From Alkalimarinus sediminis (GTDB taxonomy: Bacteria; Pseudomonadota; Gammaproteobacteria; Pseudomonadales; Oleiphilaceae), in contig NZ_CP101527.1 of the NCBI RefSeq assembly GCF_026427595.1, positions 3,343,001 to 3,407,000 of the forward strand: 64,000 bases of DNA. The letters are read 5' to 3'. This document shows positions 1 through 8,080 of the stretch, one piece after another. Both the position numbers and the translations under genes were made by a program. The first letter of the stretch is position 1, and every line of letters starts with the position of its first letter. The notes beneath the pieces were generated by a model that saw only the letters and a program-made list of their open reading frames with translations, was not told the DNA's origin and made no database searches.

Positions 1-2008
1 GAATGCCCAACCGTTTTAGTTGATTTAGTCGACTAACAACCAAATCTTCATTGGTCATAATATCGCGTTCCGTTAACTCAAGCGTTATAAGGTTTGGGTC
101 TACCTGATAGCGATCGATTTTTTGAAACAAGAAGTCAATAAAGTCAGCGTGTGCAATATCTTGAGCTGAGATATTAATCGCGACTTTAAGATGCAGGTTT
201 GATTTTGCCCATGATGCTTGCTGTTTCAAAACACTATCCAGCACCCAATGAGTTAACTTTATAATTAGGCCTGACTGTTCCGCTAAATCAATAAACAGTT
301 CGGGCGATACAAAGGTGCCATCTGCTTTTATCCAGCGAATAAGTGATTCTACTTTTTCTATTTTTTGCGTCTTTAAGTTAAGCTTGGGCTGATACACCAT
401 AAACAACTCTTCGGTCGTGCCAGCCATTACCTCTCTTAACTCTTCTACTAAATTTAATCGCTCTAAATGGGCTTCATCTTCACCCTCTTTATAAAGCCTA
501 AACGAGCGGTGTTCAGTTTTTGTAGCATCAAGCGCTATGGTTGTTCTTCGCACTAACTCTTTGGCATTAGAACCTTGGGAAGGATAAAGACAAGCGCCAA
601 CCCTAAAGTTGAGGTTGAGCCTTAAGTTACTCACGTGAACAGGCGCTTTTAGCTCAGTAAGAAATGCATCAATCAGTTGCTCGTAATCATTCGGTTGGTC
701 ATAAGGAATAGCAATAAAAAACTCAACCCCTGACAACCTACCTACAATCGGCTCTCTTTCACTAGAGTAGCGGTTGATACGCTCGGCAACCGCTACCAGT
801 GTTAGATCTCCCATGTCTGAGCCTAGACTATCGTTGATCCGTTTGAAGTTCCTAATATTAACCCCCATTACAAGCAGCTTATTTGGGTTCTTATGCTCAC
901 TCTGGTTGATATAGTCAGCAAGAACATGCATTAACGTAGAACGGTTATACAAGCCGGTGAGTGCGTCATGCTCTGCCTGGTAACTTATTTTATTTTCACG
1001 TTCAAGAATCTTCTGACCCATCTTGATAAAACTCGCATATACATCATTAACTTCTAGGCTACCTTTTATCGTTTCTCTTTGCGTTTGGTAATGCCCTTGC
1101 GCAAATGCATTAGCAAGTTCGGTCAGTTTGTTAAGTGGGCGCGTTAAGCTTCTCGCTAAAAAGCTACCCGAAATAACGGCGAAGCAGATAATCAAAACAG
1201 ACAACACTATGATCGTCATTAGCAATTTATCGAGTTCTAAATAGCTAGGGGAAAGGTCAGCTGACAACTGTGAAAAGTAATTATCACCTTGAAAACTGTT
1301 AATCCCGACGCGCTTATTCTCGTAGGCAGCTCTCTCTAAAAACAACCATGCGGTCGTCATTTTATTTAGGTCTGTCTCTTGACCCGCGGCTCCTTCTCCA
1401 AGGGTTGAGATGATCATATCGTCGTTGTGATAAAAACTAATATCCACGTCCGTTAAACGTTTTAATTCGTTAACAAAAGCCTGATCAATTTTGAAGCCAA
1501 TAATCGCATAGGCAATGGTACGTGGAGCCTTCACTGGCAACGCAATGAGCTGATAAAGGGAGCCATTAACTTCAGCAAGCTGAGTTTTGTTAGTACTCAT
1601 TTTTATCGCGTTAACCGCAAAGGTGAAGTCGGCGCTATTGACCAAAGAGTCATCATTTGACGAGATTAATTGACCGACAGTATCAGTTAAAATCATTAAA
1701 CTGGCATTAATTCTGGCTCCCTGATTCTGCAACACACTTTCTATAGTACCCTTGTCTCGAGTCGCAACCGCTTGTTTAAAGCCGAAGTCTGCCGTTAACA
1801 CCTTTGATGCAGTGACCAGTAGATCCTCTTTCGCCTTAAGGTATTCTTTAAGCACATTCTCTGCACTGGTAATACGCTGATTGATTTGCTGCTCGTTGAA
1901 GCTAACGGTATTCCACAATGACACACCCAGCAGACTAATGGCCGTTAAAAAAACCAAAGCAACGCACAGCAGCGTAATCTGTTTATACAGTGTCAATTTA
2001 GACGTCAT
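1..2008 (-). CDS. Membrane-anchored GGDEF/EAL sensor protein, C-terminus beyond the window
   Basis: The protein runs off the left edge. The start is the ATG at 2008, 5 bp after the stop of the upstream cupredoxin gene. Reading leftward it has an N-terminal membrane segment, a periplasmic sensor region of about 230 residues, a second membrane segment with a HAMP-like stretch (LARSLTRPLNKLTELA), a GGDEF domain and an EAL domain. The GGDEF signature is degenerate (LSGVEFFIA), so diguanylate cyclase activity is unlikely. The EAL motif reads VESLIRW: the metal-binding Glu is kept and Ala is Ser. NISAQD and LELTERD are intact, so c-di-GMP phosphodiesterase activity is possible. The later DDFG motif lies outside the window. 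Pairing with a secreted cupredoxin suggests a redox or copper cue, which is inference. Confidence 0.85.
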   Translation of the reverse strand, partial: MTSKLTLYKQITLLCVALVFLTAISLLGVSLWNTVSFNEQQINQRITSAENVLKEYLKAKEDLLVTASKVLTADFGFKQAVATRDKGTIESVLQNQGARINASLMILTDTVGQLISSNDDSLVNSADFTFAVNAIKMSTNKTQLAEVNGSLYQLIALPVKAPRTIAYAIIGFKIDQAFVNELKRLTDVDISFYHNDDMIISTLGEGAAGQETDLNKMTTAWLFLERAAYENKRVGINSFQGDNYFSQLSADLSPSYLELDKLLMTIIVLSVLIICFAVISGSFLARSLTRPLNKLTELANAFAQGHYQTQRETIKGSLEVNDVYASFIKMGQKILERENKISYQAEHDALTGLYNRSTLMHVLADYINQSEHKNPNKLLVMGVNIRNFKRINDSLGSDMGDLTLVAVAERINRYSSEREPIVGRLSGVEFFIAIPYDQPNDYEQLIDAFLTELKAPVHVSNLRLNLNFRVGACLYPSQGSNAKELVRRTTIALDATKTEHRSFRLYKEGEDEAHLERLNLVEELREVMAGTTEELFMVYQPKLNLKTQKIEKVESLIRWIKADGTFVSPELFIDLAEQSGLIIKLTHWVLDSVLKQQASWAKSNLHLKVAINISAQDIAHADFIDFLFQKIDRYQVDPNLITLELTERDIMTNEDLVVSRLNQLKRLGI

Positions 2009-2013
2009 ATGAT

Positions 2014-2679
2014 TTACTGGTCATGTTTGAAAACGTTCTGGAAAGTGTCTCGAGGTTCTGGTGGCTGAAGAGACAATTCTATCGTCAATACCTGTTTATT
2101 CTCGTGTGACGGCTTTAGATTATCACGACGAAAACGATTAATGGTCATATGACCACTTGATTGGTTAGGGTGCCATACCCGTATACCTTGATAGCGCACA
2201 CTCGGATTTACTGAAACTAGTCCTTTCTCATTAGTGATTTCAGCATATTCAGACTCAGCCACATAGATATAACCCACCATAGAGTCATGAATATTACAGC
2301 CCAGTACAACAATACCTGGCTTGTCGAATAATAATGGAGCCTTGGGCTGGCCTGAATATAGTTTTAACTCAAAGGGCTTTGCAGGCGAAAACGAATAAAC
2401 ATGGTGCCTAATATTATCGCTATTAGGAAAGTTCACATCATCATTAGCGTTTATCACCAATAACTCAGGTACAAACCGTTTATTAACCTGATCCATAACA
2501 GCGATTTGTTTCTCATGATTTCTTAGAGGGTCGACGTCGACACCGGTAAACTCTATAACCGCACCTTGAACAGGCTTACCGTTTTGATCTGTCACTAGAA
2601 AGCTATCTGCGCTGACCTGAAGGCAACTCATACACAAGCATATGAACGCCCACAACAAGATATGAAGGTGATTTACCAT
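2014..2679 (-). CDS. Secreted cupredoxin-like (methylamine-utilisation type) protein
   Basis: A 221-residue protein with a signal peptide (about residues 1-24, ending QVSA). It has an N-terminal carboxypeptidase-regulatory-like stretch (DQNGKPVQGA) and a cupredoxin fold. Candidate type-1 copper ligands are visible: His92 or 93 in IRHHVYSF, then Cys128, His131 and Met134 in LGCNIHDSM. I chose the ATG at 2679 because the signal peptide begins there; a TTG 33 bp upstream would add charged residues before it. The gene is immediately upstream of the GGDEF/EAL gene (5-bp gap), a pairing seen in other gammaproteobacteria, so the two probably form one operon. Electron-transfer versus sensory use is not known. 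Confidence 0.8.
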   Translation of the reverse strand: MVNHLHILLWAFICLCMSCLQVSADSFLVTDQNGKPVQGAVIEFTGVDVDPLRNHEKQIAVMDQVNKRFVPELLVINANDDVNFPNSDNIRHHVYSFSPAKPFELKLYSGQPKAPLLFDKPGIVVLGCNIHDSMVGYIYVAESEYAEITNEKGLVSVNPSVRYQGIRVWHPNQSSGHMTINRFRRDNLKPSHENKQVLTIELSLQPPEPRDTFQNVFKHDQ

Positions 2680-2804
2680 AGAAACCAATTGCGTCCTTTT
2701 TATAAAAAACAATAGGTTTCAGTATGGCAACAGACTGATTATTTAGCAAAATATCAACGGTTATTAGTTTATCCGCATAAGTAGCGGTTGATATTCAGCT
2801 TAAC

Positions 2805-3173
2805 CTAATCAGCCGTAGTACAAACCGATAGAATAAGGTCTATCATCGAATCTAATGAACCTATATGCGGGACGATATCGATTTTCTTATCGGGCCATTT
2901 ATCCATCGCTTTCCCTACTTCAGAGGGTACATCTTTTGCTACATGAGTGCCTTCCGAGAGAAAGTAAGGTAGCACGACTACTTCAGATGCGCCCTCTTCA
3001 TAACAGGCATCAATAGTCGCTTCTATCGATGGTGAAGCCAGTTCCAAAAAAGCGACTTTAACGCCACTAAAGCCACTCGGTAAATGCTGCTCGACTTTAG
3101 CCGCTAGAACTTTTACTTCTTCATTTGACGCTTGACGACGACTACCATGTGCCACAATAACTAAAGATTTCAT
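2805..3173 (-). CDS. cbiX: Short sirohydrochlorin chelatase (CbiX-type)
   Basis: A 122-residue single-domain protein of the CbiX/SirB short class, which inserts cobalt or iron into sirohydrochlorin for cobalamin or siroheme. The N-terminal VIVAHGSRR motif carries the metal-binding His. The LSEGTHVAKDVP motif supplies the second His. The size fits the small homodimeric CbiX form, not the two-domain CbiK or SirB forms. It lies 59 bp downstream of the lipocalin gene on the same strand and could be the last gene of the MerR-epimerase-lipocalin run. No other tetrapyrrole genes are in the window, so metal choice cannot be decided. Confidence 0.85.
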   Translation of the reverse strand: MKSLVIVAHGSRRQASNEEVKVLAAKVEQHLPSGFSGVKVAFLELASPSIEATIDACYEEGASEVVVLPYFLSEGTHVAKDVPSEVGKAMDKWPDKKIDIVPHIGSLDSMIDLILSVCTTAD

Positions 3174-3232
3174 GCTAACTTCTCAAAAATAAAAGGGTCG
3201 AAATAGAATAACTTACACGTTTTATAGCGCAG

Positions 3233-3763
3233 CTATCTGGCTGTTTGATTCATGTTTTTTTGATCGACAAAAATAATACTATGGCTATCAAACCCAAGAT
3301 TTCTAACTGTCTCAATAAAATGCTGTTTCAACTCGTCATCAACCTCTTTAGTTCTGGATAGAAACCATAAATATGACTTATCACTACTGGTCACAAACGC
3401 ATATTGCTCGTCTTCACCGAGTTCAAAGACGATGTAAGAGCCATAGAAAGGACCGAAAAATGAGACTTTTAAGTGACCCGTATCCTGATCTTCTACGAAA
3501 TATGCTTTGCCCTCTGCTTCTTTCCACTCTTGGGCTTTGGTATCAAAGCCTCGGTTAATCACTTTTACACCACCATCTTCACGCATTGAATACTCAGCAC
3601 TCACCTGCTCCATATCCCGTTCAAAGGAGTGATCAAGTCTTGCGATTTCGTACCATGTGCCTGCATAACGGTCGATATTAAAGTTGGTAATGGGTGTAAT
3701 ACCTTCCGGCACACCTACACAACCTGATAACAATAGTATTAACCCGGCCAATATATAACGCAT
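3233..3763 (-). CDS. blc: Outer-membrane lipoprotein of the lipocalin family (Blc)
   Basis: A 176-residue lipoprotein with a signal peptide whose lipobox is LLSGC. The lipocalin signature GTWYEIARLDHSFER follows at about residues 35-49, with beta-barrel strands and the family-typical WFLSRT near the C-terminus. Blc proteins bind lysophospholipids or fatty acids at the outer membrane and are stress- or membrane-damage-associated. It follows the TIGR01777 epimerase by 22 bp and so is probably cotranscribed with the MerR regulator. Lipocalin, SulA-like epimerase, MerR, YbgA and FAD-oxidase genes recur together in light- or oxidative-stress-responsive clusters of other gammaproteobacteria (recalled knowledge, not searched here). 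Confidence 0.88.
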   Translation of the reverse strand: MRYILAGLILLLSGCVGVPEGITPITNFNIDRYAGTWYEIARLDHSFERDMEQVSAEYSMREDGGVKVINRGFDTKAQEWKEAEGKAYFVEDQDTGHLKVSFFGPFYGSYIVFELGEDEQYAFVTSSDKSYLWFLSRTKEVDDELKQHFIETVRNLGFDSHSIIFVDQKNMNQTAR

Positions 3764-3785
3764 ACGTATCTCCTTAGCATTTAGA

Positions 3786-4679
3786 TCAGTGACGCAGCAA
3801 ATCCGTCAAGGCGGCGCCTATTTCGGGAAACTTAAACTCATATGACGCTTCCAATAGAGCACCGGGTTCAACCCGTTGGCTGCCCAATAGCAGTGTAGAA
3901 GACTCACCCAACAGTAATTTGAGCATTGTTTTAGGTACCGGAAATATGGCAAAGCGCTTGAGTGCTGTGGCGAGTTCACGGGTAAACTGTTGATTGGTAA
4001 CAGGTTCAGGAGCGACCATATTAACCGCACCTTTGACCTCGGAATGACTGAGCAGAAACGCCATTGCGCCAATCATATCTTGGATGTGAATCCATGACAT
4101 ATATTGACGGCCACTCCCCATACGTCCGCCTAAATACATTTTAAACGGCATCAGCATTTTCGCTAATGCCCCGCCTTCTGGGTCAAGCACGATACCGGTT
4201 CTTAGATATACCACGCGGGTATAGGGCTCAGCCTGTTTTGCAATCTCTTCCCATTGCCGGCAGACTGATGAGGCAAAATCATTTTTGGTTGCCACATCTC
4301 GCTCTGTAATTAATAGGTCACCATGATCACTATACACACCAATAGCTGAACCACTTAAAAATATCTCAGGAGGCGTTAAGCTCACGCGAAATAGCTCCAC
4401 CAACTGTTGGGTAATATCCCACCGGCTATCACATATGATGCGCTTTTGCTGCTCAGTCCAACGCTTATCAACAATCGGCTCACCGGCCAAGTTAATAACC
4501 GCATCAAACTCATCAAGGTTGTCTAACTGAGTTAAACACTCTAACAGCTTGATAGAACTGAGGAGTTTTGTCTTTGCTTTTTCAGCGCTGCGAGTCAGAA
4601 CAGTATATTCATGACTAGGATTCGCTTGTATAAACCGTTGTCCGATTAAGCCTGTACCGCCTGTGATTAAAATTTTCAT
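3786..4679 (-). CDS. TIGR01777-family NAD-dependent epimerase (YfcH/SulA-like)
   Basis: A 297-residue extended SDR-like protein. The nucleotide-binding motif GGTGLIG is at residues 7-13. Family-typical stretches follow: INLAGEPI, the SGSAIGVYSDHGD segment and RTGIVLDPEGGALAKM. The C-terminal domain ends near SQRVEPGALLEAGYEF-like sequence. The ATG overlaps the stop of the MerR gene (ATGA), so translation is coupled and the regulator probably controls it. The substrate is unknown. Homologues are annotated as a cell-division-inhibitor-like protein in plants and as YfcH in E. coli, but neither name reports a proven reaction. Confidence 0.85.
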   Translation of the reverse strand: MKILITGGTGLIGQRFIQANPSHEYTVLTRSAEKAKTKLLSSIKLLECLTQLDNLDEFDAVINLAGEPIVDKRWTEQQKRIICDSRWDITQQLVELFRVSLTPPEIFLSGSAIGVYSDHGDLLITERDVATKNDFASSVCRQWEEIAKQAEPYTRVVYLRTGIVLDPEGGALAKMLMPFKMYLGGRMGSGRQYMSWIHIQDMIGAMAFLLSHSEVKGAVNMVAPEPVTNQQFTRELATALKRFAIFPVPKTMLKLLLGESSTLLLGSQRVEPGALLEASYEFKFPEIGAALTDLLRH

Positions 4680-5590
4680 GGGCCTTCCTTAATCTTATTT
4701 ATAGTGGTGTTTTTCTCATCAGGTTGAAGGGCATCTATTAATGCTCGAACACACTGGCCAAGATCGTTAAATACTCTATTTTTCTCTTCGATACCCGCCA
4801 ATACTGGCGCTGTACCTACCAGCATTAAGTTGTCATTGATGTTTAGCAGCCGAGTAACTTTATCTGCCTCATGTTTACGCCATTGGCCATCCTGATAAAA
4901 AACACTCACTGAGTTCTGGCTATTTATCGCTATTTCGGCACACGCGTCGATCGTGAAAGGGCGCGTAACTAGCTGCACCTTAAACCCGGCGTCGGCAAGT
5001 TCCATTGCCATGAGTGCTAAGCGCCATAGCGGTGTGTTATCACCACAAAAAAGCATCATGACCGGGCGAGCACTATTGGCCACCTTAGTATTCAGCCTTA
5101 GTACTGCATAGCGAACCAACTCACTCTCTGCAAATAGATAAGTAGCGTTTTTATCATCAACTTGAGCTAACGCTTCAAGCATGGGTTCTATCAGTTGCTC
5201 GCGACAGATACTAGGCGGATAGTTTAAAAAGTACTGATCGATCAAGTGCTCTATACGAGATGATGAAAAAGCCTTAACCGCGTCAACAAGTTTAACAACA
5301 GGCTCTGCCCATGTGTCAGCGGTATCATAACTCTCTTCGAGACTTTCGTCTGTGAGTAGCGCCTTTACTTTACCTAGCGGCACCCCTCGGGCGACTAATG
5401 CGAGGATTTTCTCGATTGTCACGACATCGTTGTCCGAGTACAAACGGTGACCTTTACTGGTTCTTTCTGGGTTTAAAAGACCGTAACGTCTCTCCCAAGC
5501 CCTGATGGTAACTGTATTGACCTTGGTTCGTGCGCTCAGCTCTCGGATAGGAAACCTGGCCAACTCATCTGTATGATCTTGTTGTGACAT
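4676..5590 (-). CDS. MerR-family regulator, LitR/CarH-like but without a cobalamin motif
   Basis: A 304-residue regulator with an N-terminal MerR winged helix (residues about 13-80, with RAWERRYGLLNPERT and KGHRLYSDNDV). A C-terminal domain shaped like the B12-binding half of CarH/LitR follows. The DxHxxG cobalamin-ligand motif is absent: the equivalent position reads CGDNTPLWRLA, with no histidine. This matches the class of LitR homologues that do not use adenosylcobalamin and work with a separate light sensor. An upstream ATG at 5626 is possible, but it would place the TTGTACAA box at 5616-5623 inside the gene, so I prefer 5590. It is the first gene of a leftward operon and faces the FAD-oxidoreductase gene across an array of TGTACA boxes, its likely operator. 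Confidence 0.85.
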   Translation of the reverse strand: MSQQDHTDELARFPIRELSARTKVNTVTIRAWERRYGLLNPERTSKGHRLYSDNDVVTIEKILALVARGVPLGKVKALLTDESLEESYDTADTWAEPVVKLVDAVKAFSSSRIEHLIDQYFLNYPPSICREQLIEPMLEALAQVDDKNATYLFAESELVRYAVLRLNTKVANSARPVMMLFCGDNTPLWRLALMAMELADAGFKVQLVTRPFTIDACAEIAINSQNSVSVFYQDGQWRKHEADKVTRLLNINDNLMLVGTAPVLAGIEEKNRVFNDLGQCVRALIDALQPDEKNTTINKIKEGP

Positions 5591-5646
5591 ACCTAGTACA
5601 CTCTGCCTTAAACTCTTGTACAACATTACTTATTTGAGGCAATTAT

Positions 5647-5735
5647 TATACAAATATTATTTTTGTACAAGATAATAGTTGTACAATTATTTTTATTGTA
5701 TAAGATAATACCTATACAAGAGTTTTAGGTGTACA
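5647..5735. promoter_or_regulatory. Phased array of six TGTACA-like boxes (likely MerR/LitR operator)
   Basis: Six hexamers matching TRTAYA start at 5647 (TATACA), 5664 (TGTACA), 5680 (TGTACA), 5697 (TGTATA), 5713 (TATACA) and 5730 (TGTACA). Start-to-start spacing alternates 17, 16, 17, 16, 17 bp. A further TTGTACAA is at 5616-5623 by the regulator start. TGTACA half-sites are established operators of LitR/CarH-type MerR proteins. A rightward promoter may sit inside the array: TTGTAC at 5679-5684 and GATAAT at 5704-5709, a 19-bp spacer that would suit MerR-type control. Confidence 0.75.
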
Positions 5736-5755
5736 AGTTTTTATAGGGCAGCACT

Positions 5756-6886
5756 ATGAACAAATCAATGTTAGATATAGCCATCATCGGCGCAGGTACA
5801 GCAGGCGCTTTAGCAGCCAGACAGTTAAATGCAGCAGGATATACCTGCTGCATCATTGAAAAAAGTCGCGGTTTAGGTGGGCGCTGTAGCCGACGAAATG
5901 TTCTTGACGGGTTTAGTGTTGACCTCGGAGCACCAAGCTTCGCTATTCCATACCATGAACACCCTAATTTGATTGCAAATATCAACCAGTGGATAAGCGA
6001 TGGCTTCTTAACCGAGTGGATTTTTGACTCCGCAGACTTTCAAACTCAATTACCCTCGATGAAGAGAGTTGAGCTTTGTGGCTCCCCCTCTATGAATGCA
6101 TTTCAACGCCACCTTGCTGATGGTGTAGAGCGTATAACTCAACGTCTTGTGAAGAAACTAAACCGCTTGGATGACCACTGGCAACTATTAGACGACTCTG
6201 GCGACCTGATTGTTGAGGCCAAGGCTGTTATTGTGACTGCACCGGCCGAACAGACCTATAACCTGGTTGCCCCCTATGAGCTCGCCTCATCTCCTGAACA
6301 AACGGCATCTAGCACAGTAGCAGACCAACACGAACACGCAAAAAACCCAATACTCAGTGCATCAGATGCAAGTTTGCCGCAATACATTTGTGCTATCACG
6401 TTTGATGAGCCACAAACCCAGTTGTCTGATGTATATACGGGCGAGCACCCTGTTTTTGCGAAGGTAGTTAGAGCCAACAGTAAGCCCAAACTATCGAACA
6501 CTGACAACGACCAAACACCTGAAGTATGGATACTACACAGCACTCACCAATGGGCTCAAAAACAGAATCATAAAGAAGCTAAATCTGTAGCAGATGAGAT
6601 GGCAGAGGCATTTTGTGAACACTTTAATCTTGCAACTGCAGACGCTACAAAAACAACCGCCAAGGTTGTCACTAGCCACTATTGGAGGCTCGCTAACCAT
6701 GATCACGTGGAGATTAAAAAGAGCTTTGCACAGTACAAACCAGAACACCAACCCTTCTTATGGAATCAAGAGCTACAACTAGGTTGTTGCGCAGACTGGC
6801 TTTCGGGTGGCGGAATTAGCGGCGCCCTTAATAGTAGCCAACAACTCTGCGACCATATTACGTCACAGTTAAAACAAGAGGTGTAA
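5756..6886 (+). CDS. FAD-dependent oxidoreductase (amine-oxidase/renalase-like)
   Basis: A 376-residue flavoprotein. The N-terminal dinucleotide fold IIGAGTAGALAARQL is at about residues 10-24, followed by EKSRGLGGRCSRR, the GG-doublet region of the amine-oxidase superfamily. The C-terminal FAD-closing segment reads CADWLSGGGISGALNSSQQL. This is the short renalase-like class in which the substrate is usually unknown. The ATG at 5756 follows AGGG at a good distance. It is the first gene right of the TGTACA array and is followed after 3 bp by the DUF523/DUF1722 gene, so the two are an operon divergent from merR. A role in light or oxidative-stress response is inferred from the neighbours. Confidence 0.82.
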   Translation: MNKSMLDIAIIGAGTAGALAARQLNAAGYTCCIIEKSRGLGGRCSRRNVLDGFSVDLGAPSFAIPYHEHPNLIANINQWISDGFLTEWIFDSADFQTQLPSMKRVELCGSPSMNAFQRHLADGVERITQRLVKKLNRLDDHWQLLDDSGDLIVEAKAVIVTAPAEQTYNLVAPYELASSPEQTASSTVADQHEHAKNPILSASDASLPQYICAITFDEPQTQLSDVYTGEHPVFAKVVRANSKPKLSNTDNDQTPEVWILHSTHQWAQKQNHKEAKSVADEMAEAFCEHFNLATADATKTTAKVVTSHYWRLANHDHVEIKKSFAQYKPEHQPFLWNQELQLGCCADWLSGGGISGALNSSQQLCDHITSQLKQEV

Positions 6887-6889
6887 CGA

Positions 6890-7915
6890 ATGAAAAGCCA
6901 ATCAATTATTGCAACTGACCAATCTGCCTCTAGCATTAGCAAATCTAAACATCCACAGGCGTGGTCATCAGAAAAAATTAACATAGGGCTCAGCGCTTGC
7001 CTTGCAGGCCATGAAGTTCGCTACAATGGCGGCCACGCTCAATCACGCTTGTGCCTCAATGTGTTGAGTGAGCACTTTAACTATAAGACGTTTTGTCCTG
7101 AAGTCGCAGCAGGGTTCAGTACACCTAGACCCACAATGCGTCTGACCGGCAACCCTGACAAACCAAAACTATCATTTACCAATGACGACTCTGTAGACCT
7201 AACAGACCAACTAATAGGCGGCTTTAAAGATAAGCTCTCGCAGTTTGAGGAGCTAGATGGCTATATTCTAATGAAGAATTCGCCAAGTTGTGGGTTAGAA
7301 AGAATCAAAGTGTATCAAGAGAACGGCTACCCTCATGAGACAAGGGTTCAAGGCTTGTTTGCAAGTGCGCTACAAAAACGTTACCCACTAATGCCGATTG
7401 AAGAAGAGGGGCGACTACATGATGCAAAACTATTTGAAAACTTTGTATTGAGGGTTTATGCCTATCATCACTTTCGTACCGAAGTACTCGCGGCACCAAG
7501 CCTGAACCACTTGATCGCCTTCCATAGTAGTTATAAATATGTGCTGATGGCTCACAGCCAGCGCGCCTACAAGAACCTGGGGCGTCTCTTGGGTAATGGC
7601 AAGAAACATGAGATCAATAGTTTAGTGGACGAGTACTTCCACTTGTTTATGGGGGCGCTTTCAACACCCGCAAGCAAGAAAAGCCATACGAATGCACTAC
7701 TTCATATTTTGGGCTACCTACGAAAATCTGTACCGTCGCAGGCCAGACAAAATATCGTTGATGTGATTATTAAATATAACAAAGGCGTGCTGCCGTTGAT
7801 CACTCCGTTAACTCTGCTTAAGCATTATTTAGATCAGCATGGGTCGGAATATATACGCAGTCAGCGCTACCTAGCACCTTACCCTGAGTCACTGGGTTTG
7901 GCTAATCAGCTTTAG
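6890..7915 (+). CDS. DUF523-DUF1722 (YbgA-like) fusion protein
   Basis: A 341-residue two-domain protein. DUF523 covers about residues 25-190: LSACLAGHEVRYNGGH, FCPEVAAGFSTPRP and a SPSCGLERIKVY stretch, whose conserved cysteines suggest metal or sulfur chemistry. DUF1722 (the whole of E. coli YbgA) covers about 200-320: HHFRTEVLAAPS, FHSSYKYVLMAHSQRAYKNLGRL. The start has a GAGGTG ribosome site overlapping the end of the preceding gene. YbgA genes commonly sit beside photolyase genes and are linked to light and DNA-damage regulons. No photolyase is present in this window. The biochemical activity is unknown. Confidence 0.85.
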   Translation: MKSQSIIATDQSASSISKSKHPQAWSSEKINIGLSACLAGHEVRYNGGHAQSRLCLNVLSEHFNYKTFCPEVAAGFSTPRPTMRLTGNPDKPKLSFTNDDSVDLTDQLIGGFKDKLSQFEELDGYILMKNSPSCGLERIKVYQENGYPHETRVQGLFASALQKRYPLMPIEEEGRLHDAKLFENFVLRVYAYHHFRTEVLAAPSLNHLIAFHSSYKYVLMAHSQRAYKNLGRLLGNGKKHEINSLVDEYFHLFMGALSTPASKKSHTNALLHILGYLRKSVPSQARQNIVDVIIKYNKGVLPLITPLTLLKHYLDQHGSEYIRSQRYLAPYPESLGLANQL

Positions 7916-7948
7916 TCAACTCTTTGATTCCGGTCGTGCCTCCCTGCA

Positions 7949-8007
7949 TCACGGCTACGGTTAGTTTAGCCCTTGTAGCCGTGATGGAGTGAAGCGTAAT
8001 CAAGGGA
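7949..8007. repeat. Intergenic palindrome and dispersed repeat
   Basis: TCACGGCTAC (7949-7958) and GTAGCCGTGA (7975-7984) form a perfect 10-bp inverted repeat with a 16-base loop between the YbgA-like gene and the AsmA-like gene. The right part continues as TGATGGAGTGAAGCGTAATCA. A related copy is at 56694-56725, so this is a member of a dispersed intergenic repeat family. No protein or mobility gene is attached. Confidence 0.6.
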
Positions 8008-8080
8008 ATGGCGACACGTGACATTAAAGCGTAATTCATTTATAACATCTCAATCTTTTTCTAACATTAAGGACGTTAAA

